A DNA stretch of 24,128 nt from a virus. The stretch is taken from positions 1 to 24,128 of IMG/VR virus record IMGVR_UViG_3300009068_000187; one strand, given 5' to 3'. The position numbers and the translations under genes are program-made. The notes beneath the pieces are model-generated. The model worked only from the letters and a program-made list of their open reading frames with translations, searched no databases and was not told the DNA's origin. Of this stretch, positions 13,380 to 21,581 are shown piece by piece (within the stretch, counting starts at the first letter, position 1; every line of letters starts with the position of its first letter).

Positions 13380-16300
13380 TTATCCTAATGCTATTGCCAG
13401 TGCAGCCGCGTCATCTATGGTTGCCACTCTAGCGTTGTTGATATTTATCGTGCTAGTAGCGTTGATATTGTTGGCGTTGACATTGGCGGTTGTTGTGATG
13501 TTTTGTACAAGATTAATTGCGCTGATGACATTACCACTCAAACTCAATCCCACAGTGTTCAAATTGCCACCTGTGATGTTGCCTGTACTGCTTATCAGCC
13601 CACCAGTGAGTATGTTTCCACCAGTGATGTTAGCGGTCACCGCCAAACTGCTTAAAGTACCCACTGAGGTAATATTGTTTTGTGAGGCTGTAGTAAGAGT
13701 ACCAACAATACTGGTACCACTCAAATTGCCACCAATAATATTTCCAGTTGCAGAGACCAAACCTACTGTGTTGATGTTGCCGCCACTTACATTACCTGTA
13801 GAAATAACTTGTGCGCCAGTGGTTAAGTTTCCACCTGTGATGTTGCCTGTGGCGGTAATCAATCCTGCCGTTGAAACGTTTCCACCAACTACGTTGGCTG
13901 TGGCACTGACTGTTTGCCCTTGAATCAATGCGGCTGTTATAATATTGCCACCAGTTATATTACCTGTGGCTGTGATCAAACCTACTGTGGTAATATTGCC
14001 ACCTATGACATTGCCAGTGATGCTGGCTACCCCACCAGCATTGACATTACCACCAGTGACGTTGCCAGTGGCACTGATCAATCCTGCTGTGTTGACATTT
14101 GCGCCAATTATATTACCTGCTGAACTCAACAATGTCGAAGCCAGTATGTTGCCACCACCAATATTACCAATTGAAGTTGTAATGTTGCCAGTTACCAGCG
14201 CGGCACCCGCCACGGTTATTGACCCGCCATTTGTAGTTGTTATTGCACCACCCACTGTCAGTGCATTGGCAGCAAAGTCATATATCAAACCAGAATCGCC
14301 GCCAACTACTCCACTTTTATCAAACAGCACCTGACTGTTAGAAGTACTCAATGAAAAACTGCCAACTAAATTACCAAAAATGTATTGTCCAAACACGTTG
14401 CCTGCGGCAGATACATTACCTGCCGCAGAAATCAGTGCGCCTGACACAATGTTACCTGTTGCAGTTACTAGCCCTGCTGTGGTAATATTACCACCAATGA
14501 CATTACCTGTCACCGTGGCCTGACCGGCAGTAACTAAATTGCCTCCTGTTACATTGGCTGTAGCACTTACTTGTCCTGCTGTGGTGACATTGCCACCAAT
14601 GACATTACCTGTCACTGTGGCCAAACCTGCTGTGGTGACATTGCCACCAGTTATGTTGCCAGTGGCGCTTACTTGTCCTGCTGTGGTGATGTTGCCTCCA
14701 GCGACGTTTGCTGTAGCAACAACAGATACTGTACTGACTGCCGCAATAGAAATAATATTGCCGCCAGTGATATTTCCAGTTGAAGTAATTAGTCCTGGAG
14801 TTATGACATTGCCGCCGGTGATATTACCAGTGACATTAAGTGGTGATACAACATTGCCACTCAAACTTAATCCAGCAGAATTTAAATTTCCACCGGTGAT
14901 ATTACCAGTTACTGAAACTGTGGTACCTGTGTGTGTGGTAGCATTGACATTAGCACCACCTAAAATATTACCACCAGTGATATTACCAGTTGTACTGATT
15001 AATCCTGCTGTAATCAAATTACCACCAGTAATATTACCTGTGGCTGTGATCAATCCTGCTGTTGAAACATTGCCACCAACTACGTTAGCCACTGCACTTA
15101 CTTGTGCTAACGAGTTTAAATTACCAGTTATGATGTTGCCAGTTACGCTCAAACTTGGCAACACACCAATTGCTGTGGCCACTACGCCAGTTAGTGCTGA
15201 ACCATTGCCAATGAAATAACTGCCTGTTATGTTGCCCGAAGTGCTTACTGTGGCACCTTCTAACTGTCCAACTACAAAACTTCCATAACTGTTGACTGTG
15301 ACTTTTTCGTTGGCAATACTGACATCGGTCGCAGCAAACATCTTTTTAGATGTATCATTGAAACCAACAAACGCTTGTTTTTCTGTTACATTAAAGTAAA
15401 ATAAATCAGTACCACGGTCTTTGCCATCATCTAATGTCAATGGTGTATTGTTGGCATTACGGCCTAATCCAATAATTGGATCCTCAACATTAAAACTTGT
15501 TACGTTGTTGTAAGTAATGTCACCATTGACAATTAAGTTGCCACCAACTAGAACATTGCCAGTTGTGGTCATTGAGGCTGCTGACATTACTGCCACGCTG
15601 ATAATATTACCACCAGTGATGTTGCCTGTAGCATTGAGTGGTGATACAACATTACCACTCAAACTCAATCCTGACGCATTCAAGTTGCCACCAGTTACGT
15701 TGCCGCTGGCGCTGACGCTGCTGCCAGTTATTGTTCCGCCACTTACACTTGTTGCTGTAACCCCGCCACTTACTGAAATACTTGGGCCAAGTATGTTGCC
15801 ACCTGCTGATATTACTCCAACAGCATTCAGGTTGCCACCAGTGACATTGCCTGTGGCATTAAGGGGCGATACAACATTACCGCTTAGGCTCAACCCTGCA
15901 CCATTCAACGTATTGGCACTGGTAATGTTGCCTAATGCGCTTATAGTGCCACCAGTAATGCCTGGACCAACTCTGATATCCTGGGCAATGACATTGCCTG
16001 AAGTAGAAACATTTCCACTTGTGTTGATGTTGCCACCAATCACATTGCCTGTGGCCGAAACTGTGTTGGTGGACAACAGCACACCTGAAACTGCTATGTT
16101 ACCACCGGTGATGTTGCCAGTGCCTGACACTGTGCCAGTGGCAAACGCCACATTACCATTGAATGTTGCGCCATTTACATTGCCACCAGTGCTGATCACA
16201 CCCGATCCTGCCAATATGTTACCGCCAGTGATGTTTCCAGTGGCACTTACAATACCAACTGTGCGAATATTGCCGCCTGAGACGTTGGCGGTTGCGCTGA

Positions 16301-18542
16301 TATTAGCGCCAGTCAGTATGTTGCCAGTTGCACTTATGATATTACCAACAACAAGATTGCCCACACCCGGGCCATTACTGACAGTTAAATTACCAACTTG
16401 TGCATCACCATTGCCAAGTAATTTGAATATGCCAAACAGAATGTTGCCGCCAGTGATATTTCCAGTTGCACTAACAAGTCCCACTGTGCGTAAATTACCA
16501 CCTGTGACATTGCCTATCAAACTGACATCACCACCAGCACTGACTGATCCTGCAGTGATGATATTACTGCCAGTGATATTACCAGTTGTGTTGACTGTGG
16601 TGCCAACTGACAGTGCTCCAGCAGTGACTAAATTGCCGCCGGTGATGTTGCCAGTGGCAGTGATCAAGCCTGTGGTGGCCAAATTGCCGCCATTGACATT
16701 GGCCAAACTGTTTACATTGCCAGTTGCAATTACCGCACCAGTAGTTATAACATTACCAGTCAACACATTGCCAGCAGCTGATACATCGCCTGACGCCAGC
16801 AATCCAATGGTCTGTATATTGCCGTTGACTGTGAGCAGGTTAGGACCTGCTGTGTCAAATCTCAATCCGGCACTGGCTCCGGCATTGCCAGCGTTGTTGT
16901 AAATGATCTGTGTGTTTGATCCTGGTACTGTCAAATTGCCTACAATGTTGCCAGCAAATGCGCCCACAAAATACCCGTCAGTTGTGATGTTGCCTGCGGA
17001 ACTCACAATACCCAATGTTCTTATATTGCCACCGGTGATGTTGCCTGCTGAACTCAGCGAACTGGCACCAAATGCTCCAGACAATGCCAAATTACCACCA
17101 GCAATATTGCCTGTGGTAATGATATTTGATGTGTTGGTAGCACTGGCCAAATATGTTGCCACGTTGGCATTGCTGTAAGTAGCAGGTAGTCCTGTGAGTT
17201 GACTACCATTGCCTAATATATAACCGCCAATCACATTGCCTGTGGACGATATGTTTCCAACTTGTGCATTACCAGTCAATGTGAATACATTGCTTGTGCT
17301 GTCAAATCTAAAGGCAGCACTGGCTCCAGCATTGCCAAAGTTGTTGTAAAGAATCTGTGTGTTGACCCCAGGCACAACAAAATTACCAGTTACATTTCCA
17401 ACAAAATTACCAACAAAGAAACTACTGGTAACAATATTGCCTGCAGCACTGATTTGACTGTTGGCTTTGATGTTGCCAATGCTTTGCATGTCAGTGGCAC
17501 TGATTACCAATGCATTGGCAGTGGCGCCTACGCTGACTTGAACATTGCCATTAGCCACAGGAATGGCCATCTTACTAAGCCCATTCACAATGGCAGAGCC
17601 GCTGAGTTGACTGGTTCCTTGTATGGTGAAAGCTCCACCAACTGGGTTAGTCAAAACAATAGAATCAGCGTTGGCTGTGAATGTTGAATCACCAAGAGTG
17701 ATTGTGTTGCCACTCAAGTAAATATTTTTAAATCTTTGTGTAGCAGTGCCTAAAGTGTATATGTTGTTGGCACCAGGAACAATATTGCCTGTGAATGCAG
17801 CGGCAGTAGGACCAAACACCACAGTGTTTGATACACCGTTTACACTGACAGTGATATTGGCACCGGCGTTTTGAATGTTTACATTGCTATTGCCATTGTT
17901 GATGTTAGACACAGAAGTAATAATACCCGACAACAATGCACCGTTGCCTAGAATATAATTGCCAGTGATATTGCCTGTGGCAGTGACTGACCCAACAGTT
18001 CTAATATTGCCACCAGTGATATTACTGGCTGCAGAAACTTGTCCCACAGTTGAAAGATTGCCAACTGCTAAATTACTTTGAATATTTGAAGAAGTTGCGC
18101 CAAATACAGCAACATTGCTGGTTCCGGCGACACTGACTGTTACATTACCGTTCGCACTGACAATTTTTACATTAGATGTGCCTGAATTTATACTGGTACC
18201 AGCAGTGGTGATACCTGTGATGCCGGATCCGTTGCCCACAAAATATGCGGCATAAACTGTGTCAATACGCTGAGTAGATGCACCAATATCATACACAGCA
18301 TCAATGCTGGGCACAATTGAACTATTGGCTTGAATATTACCAATGCCATTGGCTTTGAGCACCAAGTTGTTGTTGGTACCAGTAACGGTGATGGTATTAC
18401 CGGAGATAACGACATTGCTGCCAACAGGGCCAGCAGTATAAATCTCAGTAAAATTTTCGTTTACCGCGGTGAATGCATCGCGTAACGGTTCACCAGTGCC
18501 GTCATTTGCGGCAGCACCCGTGTCAATAATCTGTTGTGCCAT
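13380..18542 (-). CDS. Giant repeat-shaft tail fibre (1720 aa)
   Basis: The N-terminus (MAQQIIDTGAAANDGTGEPL then LRDAFTAVNENFTEIY) is the widespread 'NDGTGxPLRxAFxxxNENFxElY' fibre-attachment motif. Residues ~75-115 carry DIGASTQRIDTVYAAYFVGNGSGITGI. NTQ modules (PGxNTQIxYNNxGNAGASAxxRFD) lie near ~390 and ~540, with a degenerate third near ~1395. A globular module at ~1005-1090 contains EDPIIGLGRNANNTPLTLDD, QAFVGFNDTSKKMF and ATDVSIANEKVTVNSYG. Between and after these, roughly residues 600-1680 are 17-residue ATGNITGGN-type units. The C-terminus (ARVATIDDAAALAIALG) has no obvious cap domain, unlike the 1075- and 502-aa fibres. A 7-bp hairpin in the leader overlaps the Shine-Dalgarno (GAGGA, a rather long 12 nt from the ATG). 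Cysteines appear absent or very rare. Confidence 0.85.
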   Translation of the reverse strand: MAQQIIDTGAAANDGTGEPLRDAFTAVNENFTEIYTAGPVGSNVVISGNTITVTGTNNNLVLKANGIGNIQANSSIVPSIDAVYDIGASTQRIDTVYAAYFVGNGSGITGITTAGTSINSGTSNVKIVSANGNVTVSVAGTSNVAVFGATSSNIQSNLAVGNLSTVGQVSAASNITGGNIRTVGSVTATGNITGNYILGNGALLSGIITSVSNINNGNSNVNIQNAGANITVSVNGVSNTVVFGPTAAAFTGNIVPGANNIYTLGTATQRFKNIYLSGNTITLGDSTFTANADSIVLTNPVGGAFTIQGTSQLSGSAIVNGLSKMAIPVANGNVQVSVGATANALVISATDMQSIGNIKANSQISAAGNIVTSSFFVGNFVGNVTGNFVVPGVNTQILYNNFGNAGASAAFRFDSTSNVFTLTGNAQVGNISSTGNVIGGYILGNGSQLTGLPATYSNANVATYLASATNTSNIITTGNIAGGNLALSGAFGASSLSSAGNITGGNIRTLGIVSSAGNITTDGYFVGAFAGNIVGNLTVPGSNTQIIYNNAGNAGASAGLRFDTAGPNLLTVNGNIQTIGLLASGDVSAAGNVLTGNVITTGAVIATGNVNSLANVNGGNLATTGLITATGNITGGNLVTAGALSVGTTVNTTGNITGSNIITAGSVSAGGDVSLIGNVTGGNLRTVGLVSATGNITGGNILFGIFKLLGNGDAQVGNLTVSNGPGVGNLVVGNIISATGNILTGANISATANVSGGNIRTVGIVSATGNITGGNILAGSGVISTGGNVNGATFNGNVAFATGTVSGTGNITGGNIAVSGVLLSTNTVSATGNVIGGNINTSGNVSTSGNVIAQDIRVGPGITGGTISALGNITSANTLNGAGLSLSGNVVSPLNATGNVTGGNLNAVGVISAGGNILGPSISVSGGVTATSVSGGTITGSSVSASGNVTGGNLNASGLSLSGNVVSPLNATGNITGGNIISVAVMSAASMTTTGNVLVGGNLIVNGDITYNNVTSFNVEDPIIGLGRNANNTPLTLDDGKDRGTDLFYFNVTEKQAFVGFNDTSKKMFAATDVSIANEKVTVNSYGSFVVGQLEGATVSTSGNITGSYFIGNGSALTGVVATAIGVLPSLSVTGNIITGNLNSLAQVSAVANVVGGNVSTAGLITATGNITGGNLITAGLISTTGNITGGNILGGANVNATTHTGTTVSVTGNITGGNLNSAGLSLSGNVVSPLNVTGNITGGNVITPGLITSTGNITGGNIISIAAVSTVSVVATANVAGGNITTAGQVSATGNITGGNVTTAGLATVTGNVIGGNVTTAGQVSATANVTGGNLVTAGQATVTGNVIGGNITTAGLVTATGNIVSGALISAAGNVSAAGNVFGQYIFGNLVGSFSLSTSNSQVLFDKSGVVGGDSGLIYDFAANALTVGGAITTTNGGSITVAGAALVTGNITTSIGNIGGGNILASTLLSSAGNIIGANVNTAGLISATGNVTGGNVNAGGVASITGNVIGGNITTVGLITATGNITGGNIITAALIQGQTVSATANVVGGNVSTAGLITATGNITGGNLTTGAQVISTGNVSGGNINTVGLVSATGNIIGGNLSGTSIVGTLTTASQNNITSVGTLSSLAVTANITGGNILTGGLISSTGNITGGNLNTVGLSLSGNVISAINLVQNITTTANVNANNINATSTININNARVATIDDAAALAIALG
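13540..16890 (-). repeat. Main 51-bp (17-residue) repeat field, 1720-aa fibre
   Basis: Dozens of 17-residue units of type TAGLVSATGNITGGNIT. The period is exact in places: the block beginning CCTGCTGT (or CCGGCAGT) recurs at 14473, 14524, 14575, 14626 and 14677, always 51 nt apart. Modules SGLSLSGNVVSPLNATGN recur as longer repeats at several places (around 13540, 14860, 15660 and 15890). Boundaries are approximate; scattered units continue toward 18050. Confidence 0.8.
14473..14727 (-). repeat. Five exact-length 51-bp tandem units with 102-bp super-repeat
   Basis: Five contiguous 51-bp units with no indels. At the protein level they alternate between two versions, AGQVSATxNxTGGN and AG(L/Q)ATVTGNVIGGN, giving a 102-bp two-unit period. 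Units starting at 14473 and 14575 are more alike than adjacent ones. This is the most regular stretch in the window and the likeliest site of unequal recombination. Confidence 0.8.
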
Positions 18543-18553
18543 AGATCTACAAT

Positions 18554-18580
18554 GTCCTCTGATGTATTTACCAAAAGGAC
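18554..18580 (-). promoter_or_regulatory. Hairpin enclosing a late-promoter-like box, 1720-aa fibre leader
   Basis: On the minus strand GTCCTTT (18580-18574) pairs with AGAGGAC (18560-18554), including one G-T pair, around a 13-nt loop that holds TGGTAAATACA. The 3' arm contains the Shine-Dalgarno GAGGA. The box (18572-18565) would start RNA near 18559, after the 5' arm, leaving the ribosome site free. Read-through RNA from the 502-aa gene would contain the whole hairpin. The same 11-mer TGGTAAATACA stands before the gp13-like gene. Confidence 0.48.
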
Positions 18581-18592
18581 TTGTTTGCTATT

Positions 18593-20101
18593 TTAGGATA
18601 ATCTAGTGTAGGTCAAGAATGCGCCAGATTGTATGTTGATATTTGAAGCACTGGTTTGTGCTTGAATAGCAATGTTGGCATTGCCAGCACTGTAGATAGT
18701 GCCTGTGATTCTTGCTGTTCTGGGCGTGGTACCAGTCATTGCTTGAGTAGCAGCGGCTGTGCCTGACACATTGGATGTTGAAGCAGCAAACGCTGCGGTT
18801 TGTGTAGTCTGCGCTTCAACTGTGTAATAACAAGTTCCTGCATCAAAATAAGTGCTGAATCCAGTTGTGGTGGCACCAGCAGGCAGTATGGGCATGTACG
18901 CTTCAAACTTGTAGGTATAACCGCCCAGCATAAAAAATCCCAAACTTCCAACATTGGCCATTGACGCACTAGCAAAAGCCACTGTGGTGGGTTGCCAAAC
19001 TATGTTTTCTACACCAATGCCTGTGCCATAACTGTTGCCAGTTACGTTGAGGTTGGCTCCAACAATATTGCCAGAAGCAGTAACAGTACCACTACGCACG
19101 TTGCCGGTTGTGCTGAAATTTTGAGTTGCATTGAAGTTGGCAGCATTCACATTGCCGGTCACCGAAACTTGATCGTCACTGTTGATATTACCACCACGTA
19201 TGTTGCCAGTTGCAGTTATACCAGCAGATCCTGCACTAACTGCACCTAGACTGATTACATTGCCGCCATTGATATTGCCAGTGGCTGTGATCAATCCTAC
19301 TGTACGTAAATTTCCACCTTGTATATTACCAGTTACAGTGGCAAGACCGGCTGTGATTAAGTTAGCACCCGAAATATTAGCAGCTGACGTTGCATTGCCA
19401 CTTACATAAACAGTACCAGTCACTGCCAGGGTATCCAATGGTGCCGCATTAGCAATGCCCACATTGCCTGAACTTCCAATCACTGTGATTCTAGTTGTAG
19501 GGGTCGAAGTACTGCCTGTTTGAATTTGAATGTTTGCGTTGCCGTTGGTATCCTCATACACTGCACGAATTCTTGCTGTAATTCTAGCCAATGCACCGGT
19601 ATTGTCTGAAGTGTACCATTCAATAGCACCAATGTTTGAGCCCACAGATGTTACTGCAGTGTTGGCATCTTGGAATCTAATGTTTTGGTTGCTGGTCGCA
19701 TTGGAACTGTAAGCAATCAACATGTTGCCATTGACAATGGATATGTTGCCAGCGCCAGCGGCGTTGGTAGCATACACGCCTCCAGTGGTATTGATATTTC
19801 CTGCATCAACGTTGCCAGCAAATGCCACTGCGCCACTGAAAGACGTGCCTGTGGGCGATACCACCATGATGTTGGCCACACCACCAGGGTTAAATGTTAT
19901 ATTGCCATTAATTGTTGGAATTTCAACACTGCTGGTACCATTAAAAATCTTGTCAGCATTGATATTACCAGTCAACACTGCATTGCCAGTCACAGTGAGA
20001 TTGCCCACAATGTTTACATTGGTACTTTGTAGGGTGACTAAATCACCTGCATTTATGGTTTCTAGTGTGTAATCACCGCTGACACGTTTGACTGTTGACA
20101 T
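18593..20101 (-). CDS. Repeat-shaft fibre with beta-rich C-terminal domain (502 aa)
   Basis: Residues 1-47 (MSTVKRVSGDYTLETINAGD...NLTVTGNAVLTGNI) form the attachment start. At ~125-235 lies a module frequent in phage fibres (AIEWYTSDNTGALARITARI, then RITVIGSSGNVGIANAAPLDTLAV). At ~235-350 come 17-residue shaft units (LITAGLATVTGNIQGGN). At ~358-502 there is a globular beta-sandwich-like C-terminal domain (VAFASASMANVGSLGFFMLGG, YKFEAYMPILPAG, CYYTVEAQTTQTAAF, ending SGAFLTYTRLS), a good candidate for trimerisation and receptor contact. The ATG abuts the preceding TAA, with AAGGA 8 nt upstream inside the upstream gene's coding end. A CATAAATA box ends 17 nt upstream of the ATG. Confidence 0.82.
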   Translation of the reverse strand: MSTVKRVSGDYTLETINAGDLVTLQSTNVNIVGNLTVTGNAVLTGNINADKIFNGTSSVEIPTINGNITFNPGGVANIMVVSPTGTSFSGAVAFAGNVDAGNINTTGGVYATNAAGAGNISIVNGNMLIAYSSNATSNQNIRFQDANTAVTSVGSNIGAIEWYTSDNTGALARITARIRAVYEDTNGNANIQIQTGSTSTPTTRITVIGSSGNVGIANAAPLDTLAVTGTVYVSGNATSAANISGANLITAGLATVTGNIQGGNLRTVGLITATGNINGGNVISLGAVSAGSAGITATGNIRGGNINSDDQVSVTGNVNAANFNATQNFSTTGNVRSGTVTASGNIVGANLNVTGNSYGTGIGVENIVWQPTTVAFASASMANVGSLGFFMLGGYTYKFEAYMPILPAGATTTGFSTYFDAGTCYYTVEAQTTQTAAFAASTSNVSGTAAATQAMTGTTPRTARITGTIYSAGNANIAIQAQTSASNINIQSGAFLTYTRLS

Positions 20102-20689
20102 TTAAAGGTCCTTTGTGTTATTTATGCGGTCAAGCAAGTCTGACATGGGCATGTTTTTTAAATTGGCAATGTTGTTTAATTCTGGTACACTGGCAGTGGT
20201 ATCTCCCATTACACGATGGAAACTGGTATCTGGAAAATCTTTGCAAATGCTTACAATTTGTCTAATCCAATTGCCTGTGAATGTGGGCAAACTTGAACTT
20301 TTTTTGTAGAATTCTGTGTCAGCATACACGTTGTTAAACTTGTTGCTGGCAGTTGGACCCATATCAAACCCAATAAGGTATACTGCCAAGTGTTTGTCTA
20401 ATGCCGCAATGGCCACAGCAATGGGTCCTGAACTAAATCCAAAATAACTTTGTGGAACAGTTCGTGCGCCCAGGCCCGGCAAGGGTTTTCGGGTGTACAT
20501 AGTGTGTTCTTGTGCATATCCAGCATTCTGAATAGTTTGCGCAATTCCCCGGTCTGTGCTGATCAACACGTCTGGCGCAAATTCCCTGTACAAGGCATTG
20601 CATCCGTAGGTTTTCCCACGTTGTTTTAACTGATTTAAATCCACTGACAATCGGCTGACACCGTTGCCCAACACAAATGCTGCGCTCAT
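20102..20689 (-). CDS. Rossmann-type, DUF115/GT42-like putative glycosyltransferase (195 aa)
   Basis: The N-terminus AAFVLGNGVSRLSVDL (nucleotide-binding-like GNGxS turn at residues 8-12) is followed by KTYGCNALYREFAPDVLISTDRG (~27-48) and later by AVYLIGFDMGP (~103-113). This GNGxS / CNxxY / pD...D / GxD arrangement is seen in DUF115 (MptE-like) proteins and in GT42 sialyltransferase-type enzymes, and occurs in aquatic T4-like phages as an unnamed protein. The length is short for a full GT42 enzyme, so a nucleotide-sugar-binding or minimal transferase domain is only a hypothesis. The ribosome site (GGGGGGA, 7 nt before the ATG) is the 3' end of the upstream terminator hairpin. The gene runs directly into the 502-aa fibre (TAA-ATG), which points to a role tied to fibres. 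Confidence 0.72.
   Translation of the reverse strand: MSAAFVLGNGVSRLSVDLNQLKQRGKTYGCNALYREFAPDVLISTDRGIAQTIQNAGYAQEHTMYTRKPLPGLGARTVPQSYFGFSSGPIAVAIAALDKHLAVYLIGFDMGPTASNKFNNVYADTEFYKKSSSLPTFTGNWIRQIVSICKDFPDTSFHRVMGDTTASVPELNNIANLKNMPMSDLLDRINNTKDL
20119..20126 (-). promoter_or_regulatory. Late-promoter-like box CATAAATA before the 502-aa fibre
   Basis: Minus-strand CATAAATA, seven of eight matches to the T4 late octamer, ends 17 nt before the ATG at 20101. AAGGA lies between the box and the start. It falls inside the coding end of the 195-aa gene. Predicted RNA start is about 20113. The same octamer stands upstream of the MGRPL gene (21590-21597). Confidence 0.48.
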
Positions 20690-20719
20690 AAAAAAATCCC
20701 CCCAGTATGTATCTGGAGG
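20690..20719 (-). terminator. Intrinsic terminator after the MGRPL gene
   Basis: Minus-strand CCTCCAG (20719-20713), loop ATACATA, CTGGGGG (20705-20699), then GA and seven T residues. This is a 7-bp stem with one G-T pair and a good U-tract. It lies 23 nt past the stop of the 252-aa gene, and the T-run ends directly against the ATG (20689) of the next gene, whose Shine-Dalgarno is within the hairpin's 3' side. Confidence 0.72.
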
Positions 20720-20742
20720 AATTGATCAATCAACTATTTTGA

Positions 20743-21501
20743 TTATGCGTCGTAACGGTTGATTTGTGACAGAGTAATATTGGTCTGCGCAGTGCCTGAT
20801 TTGATAGCAGTTTCACCTTGATCAAAAAAGTTGGCCAAGTAGCGAATACGTTGCACCACTGAGGCAGCATCATAGGTATTGCCGCCGGTCCAGTCCAATG
20901 CATACTTGTTGGTGAGTTTGCTCACACGAGTTGTTGCACTGTCGCCAATGTCCATGGTAATGGTCATGGTGCCAGCAGTCAATGACGCATCAGCCAAGTT
21001 GGCCAGTTGGCAAATTCCTACCAATTGTGCTGTACCAGTGCCAGATCCTGTGCCAGTAGCATAGAATACATCACCAATTGCAACGCCACTAGTTGGGCCG
21101 CCAATTGCTGCCCAGTTGGTAGTGCCAACTGTGAGAATACGATATGCCAGTCCTGCTGTGATAGAAGTCGATGCCACAGAAGTCAATGCTGCCACTTTGT
21201 ATTCATAAGCACCTTTTTGTGTGATGATAAAGCCATCATCTTCTGATCCACCAGTGATGTACACACGAATTTTCACGGTGGGGTAGTCAGCACCTGTCAG
21301 GCTCATTGCTTGTCCGGGCACAGTGTTTGAACCACCAACCACGCCAAAGTATTGAGCGTTGGTATATGTGGCAGGCTTAACTGGTGCAGTCAATTGACCA
21401 AAGATTGGATATGCTGAGTCTAGCACAACTGGTTGACCAACTCCGGTGGCATTGTCACCAGAGCCAAGAGAGTATTGTTGAATTTTTAGAGGACGTCCCA
21501 T
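20743..21501 (-). CDS. MGRPL-type virion structural protein (252 aa)
   Basis: The start MGRPLKIQQYSLG and the later pairs (VKIRVYITGGSEDDGFIITQKGAYEYKVA, ~75-103; CQLANLADASLTAGTMTITM, ~164-183; KLTNKYALDWTGGNTYD, ~194-210) match a family of structural proteins in T4-like cyanophages that begin MGRPLN. Between the two halves, residues ~108-160 hold an inserted 'ITAGLAYRILTVGTTNWAAIG...FYATGTGSGTGTAQL' module seen in many phage surface proteins. AAGGAG lies 8 nt before the ATG; a CATAAATA box is 88 nt upstream and a good terminator follows. It is encoded between the capsid and fibre blocks. The exact virion position is unknown. Confidence 0.78.
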   Translation of the reverse strand: MGRPLKIQQYSLGSGDNATGVGQPVVLDSAYPIFGQLTAPVKPATYTNAQYFGVVGGSNTVPGQAMSLTGADYPTVKIRVYITGGSEDDGFIITQKGAYEYKVAALTSVASTSITAGLAYRILTVGTTNWAAIGGPTSGVAIGDVFYATGTGSGTGTAQLVGICQLANLADASLTAGTMTITMDIGDSATTRVSKLTNKYALDWTGGNTYDAASVVQRIRYLANFFDQGETAIKSGTAQTNITLSQINRYDA

Positions 21502-21581
21502 TTTTGTTTCTCCTTAAAGAAGTCCGATGCGAGTTCTAGTCGCTACGCGGAGGGTTAAACCGCATAAAACGCCGTATTGCG

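Noticed and set aside
13442-13449. GATAAATA on the minus strand, 66 nt before the 110-aa gene
   Set aside because: It lies within the coding end of the 1720-aa fibre (STININN) and the 110-aa gene is already coupled by 3-nt spacing, so it is as likely chance as a promoter.
13540-16890. CRISPR-like appearance of regularly spaced repeats
   Set aside because: The 51-bp periodicity is in frame inside a protein gene, and the 'spacers' encode the same 17-residue motif. There is no separate leader or cas gene.
15517-16902. 461-codon plus-strand open frame (repeating PPVMLPVAL-type text), plus similar frames at 10274-10864, 14539-15219 and 13324-13923
   Set aside because: These are the exact antisense of the 51-bp fibre repeats. 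The frame stays open because 51 is a multiple of three, and the text merely mirrors the repeat unit. No ribosome sites or independent family signal are seen.
21502-21560. GC-rich inverted repeats in the leader of the MGRPL gene
   Set aside because: The 6-bp ATGCGG/CCGCGT stem has a 9-nt loop, no T-run and does not cover the ribosome site; too weak to call a riboswitch or terminator.
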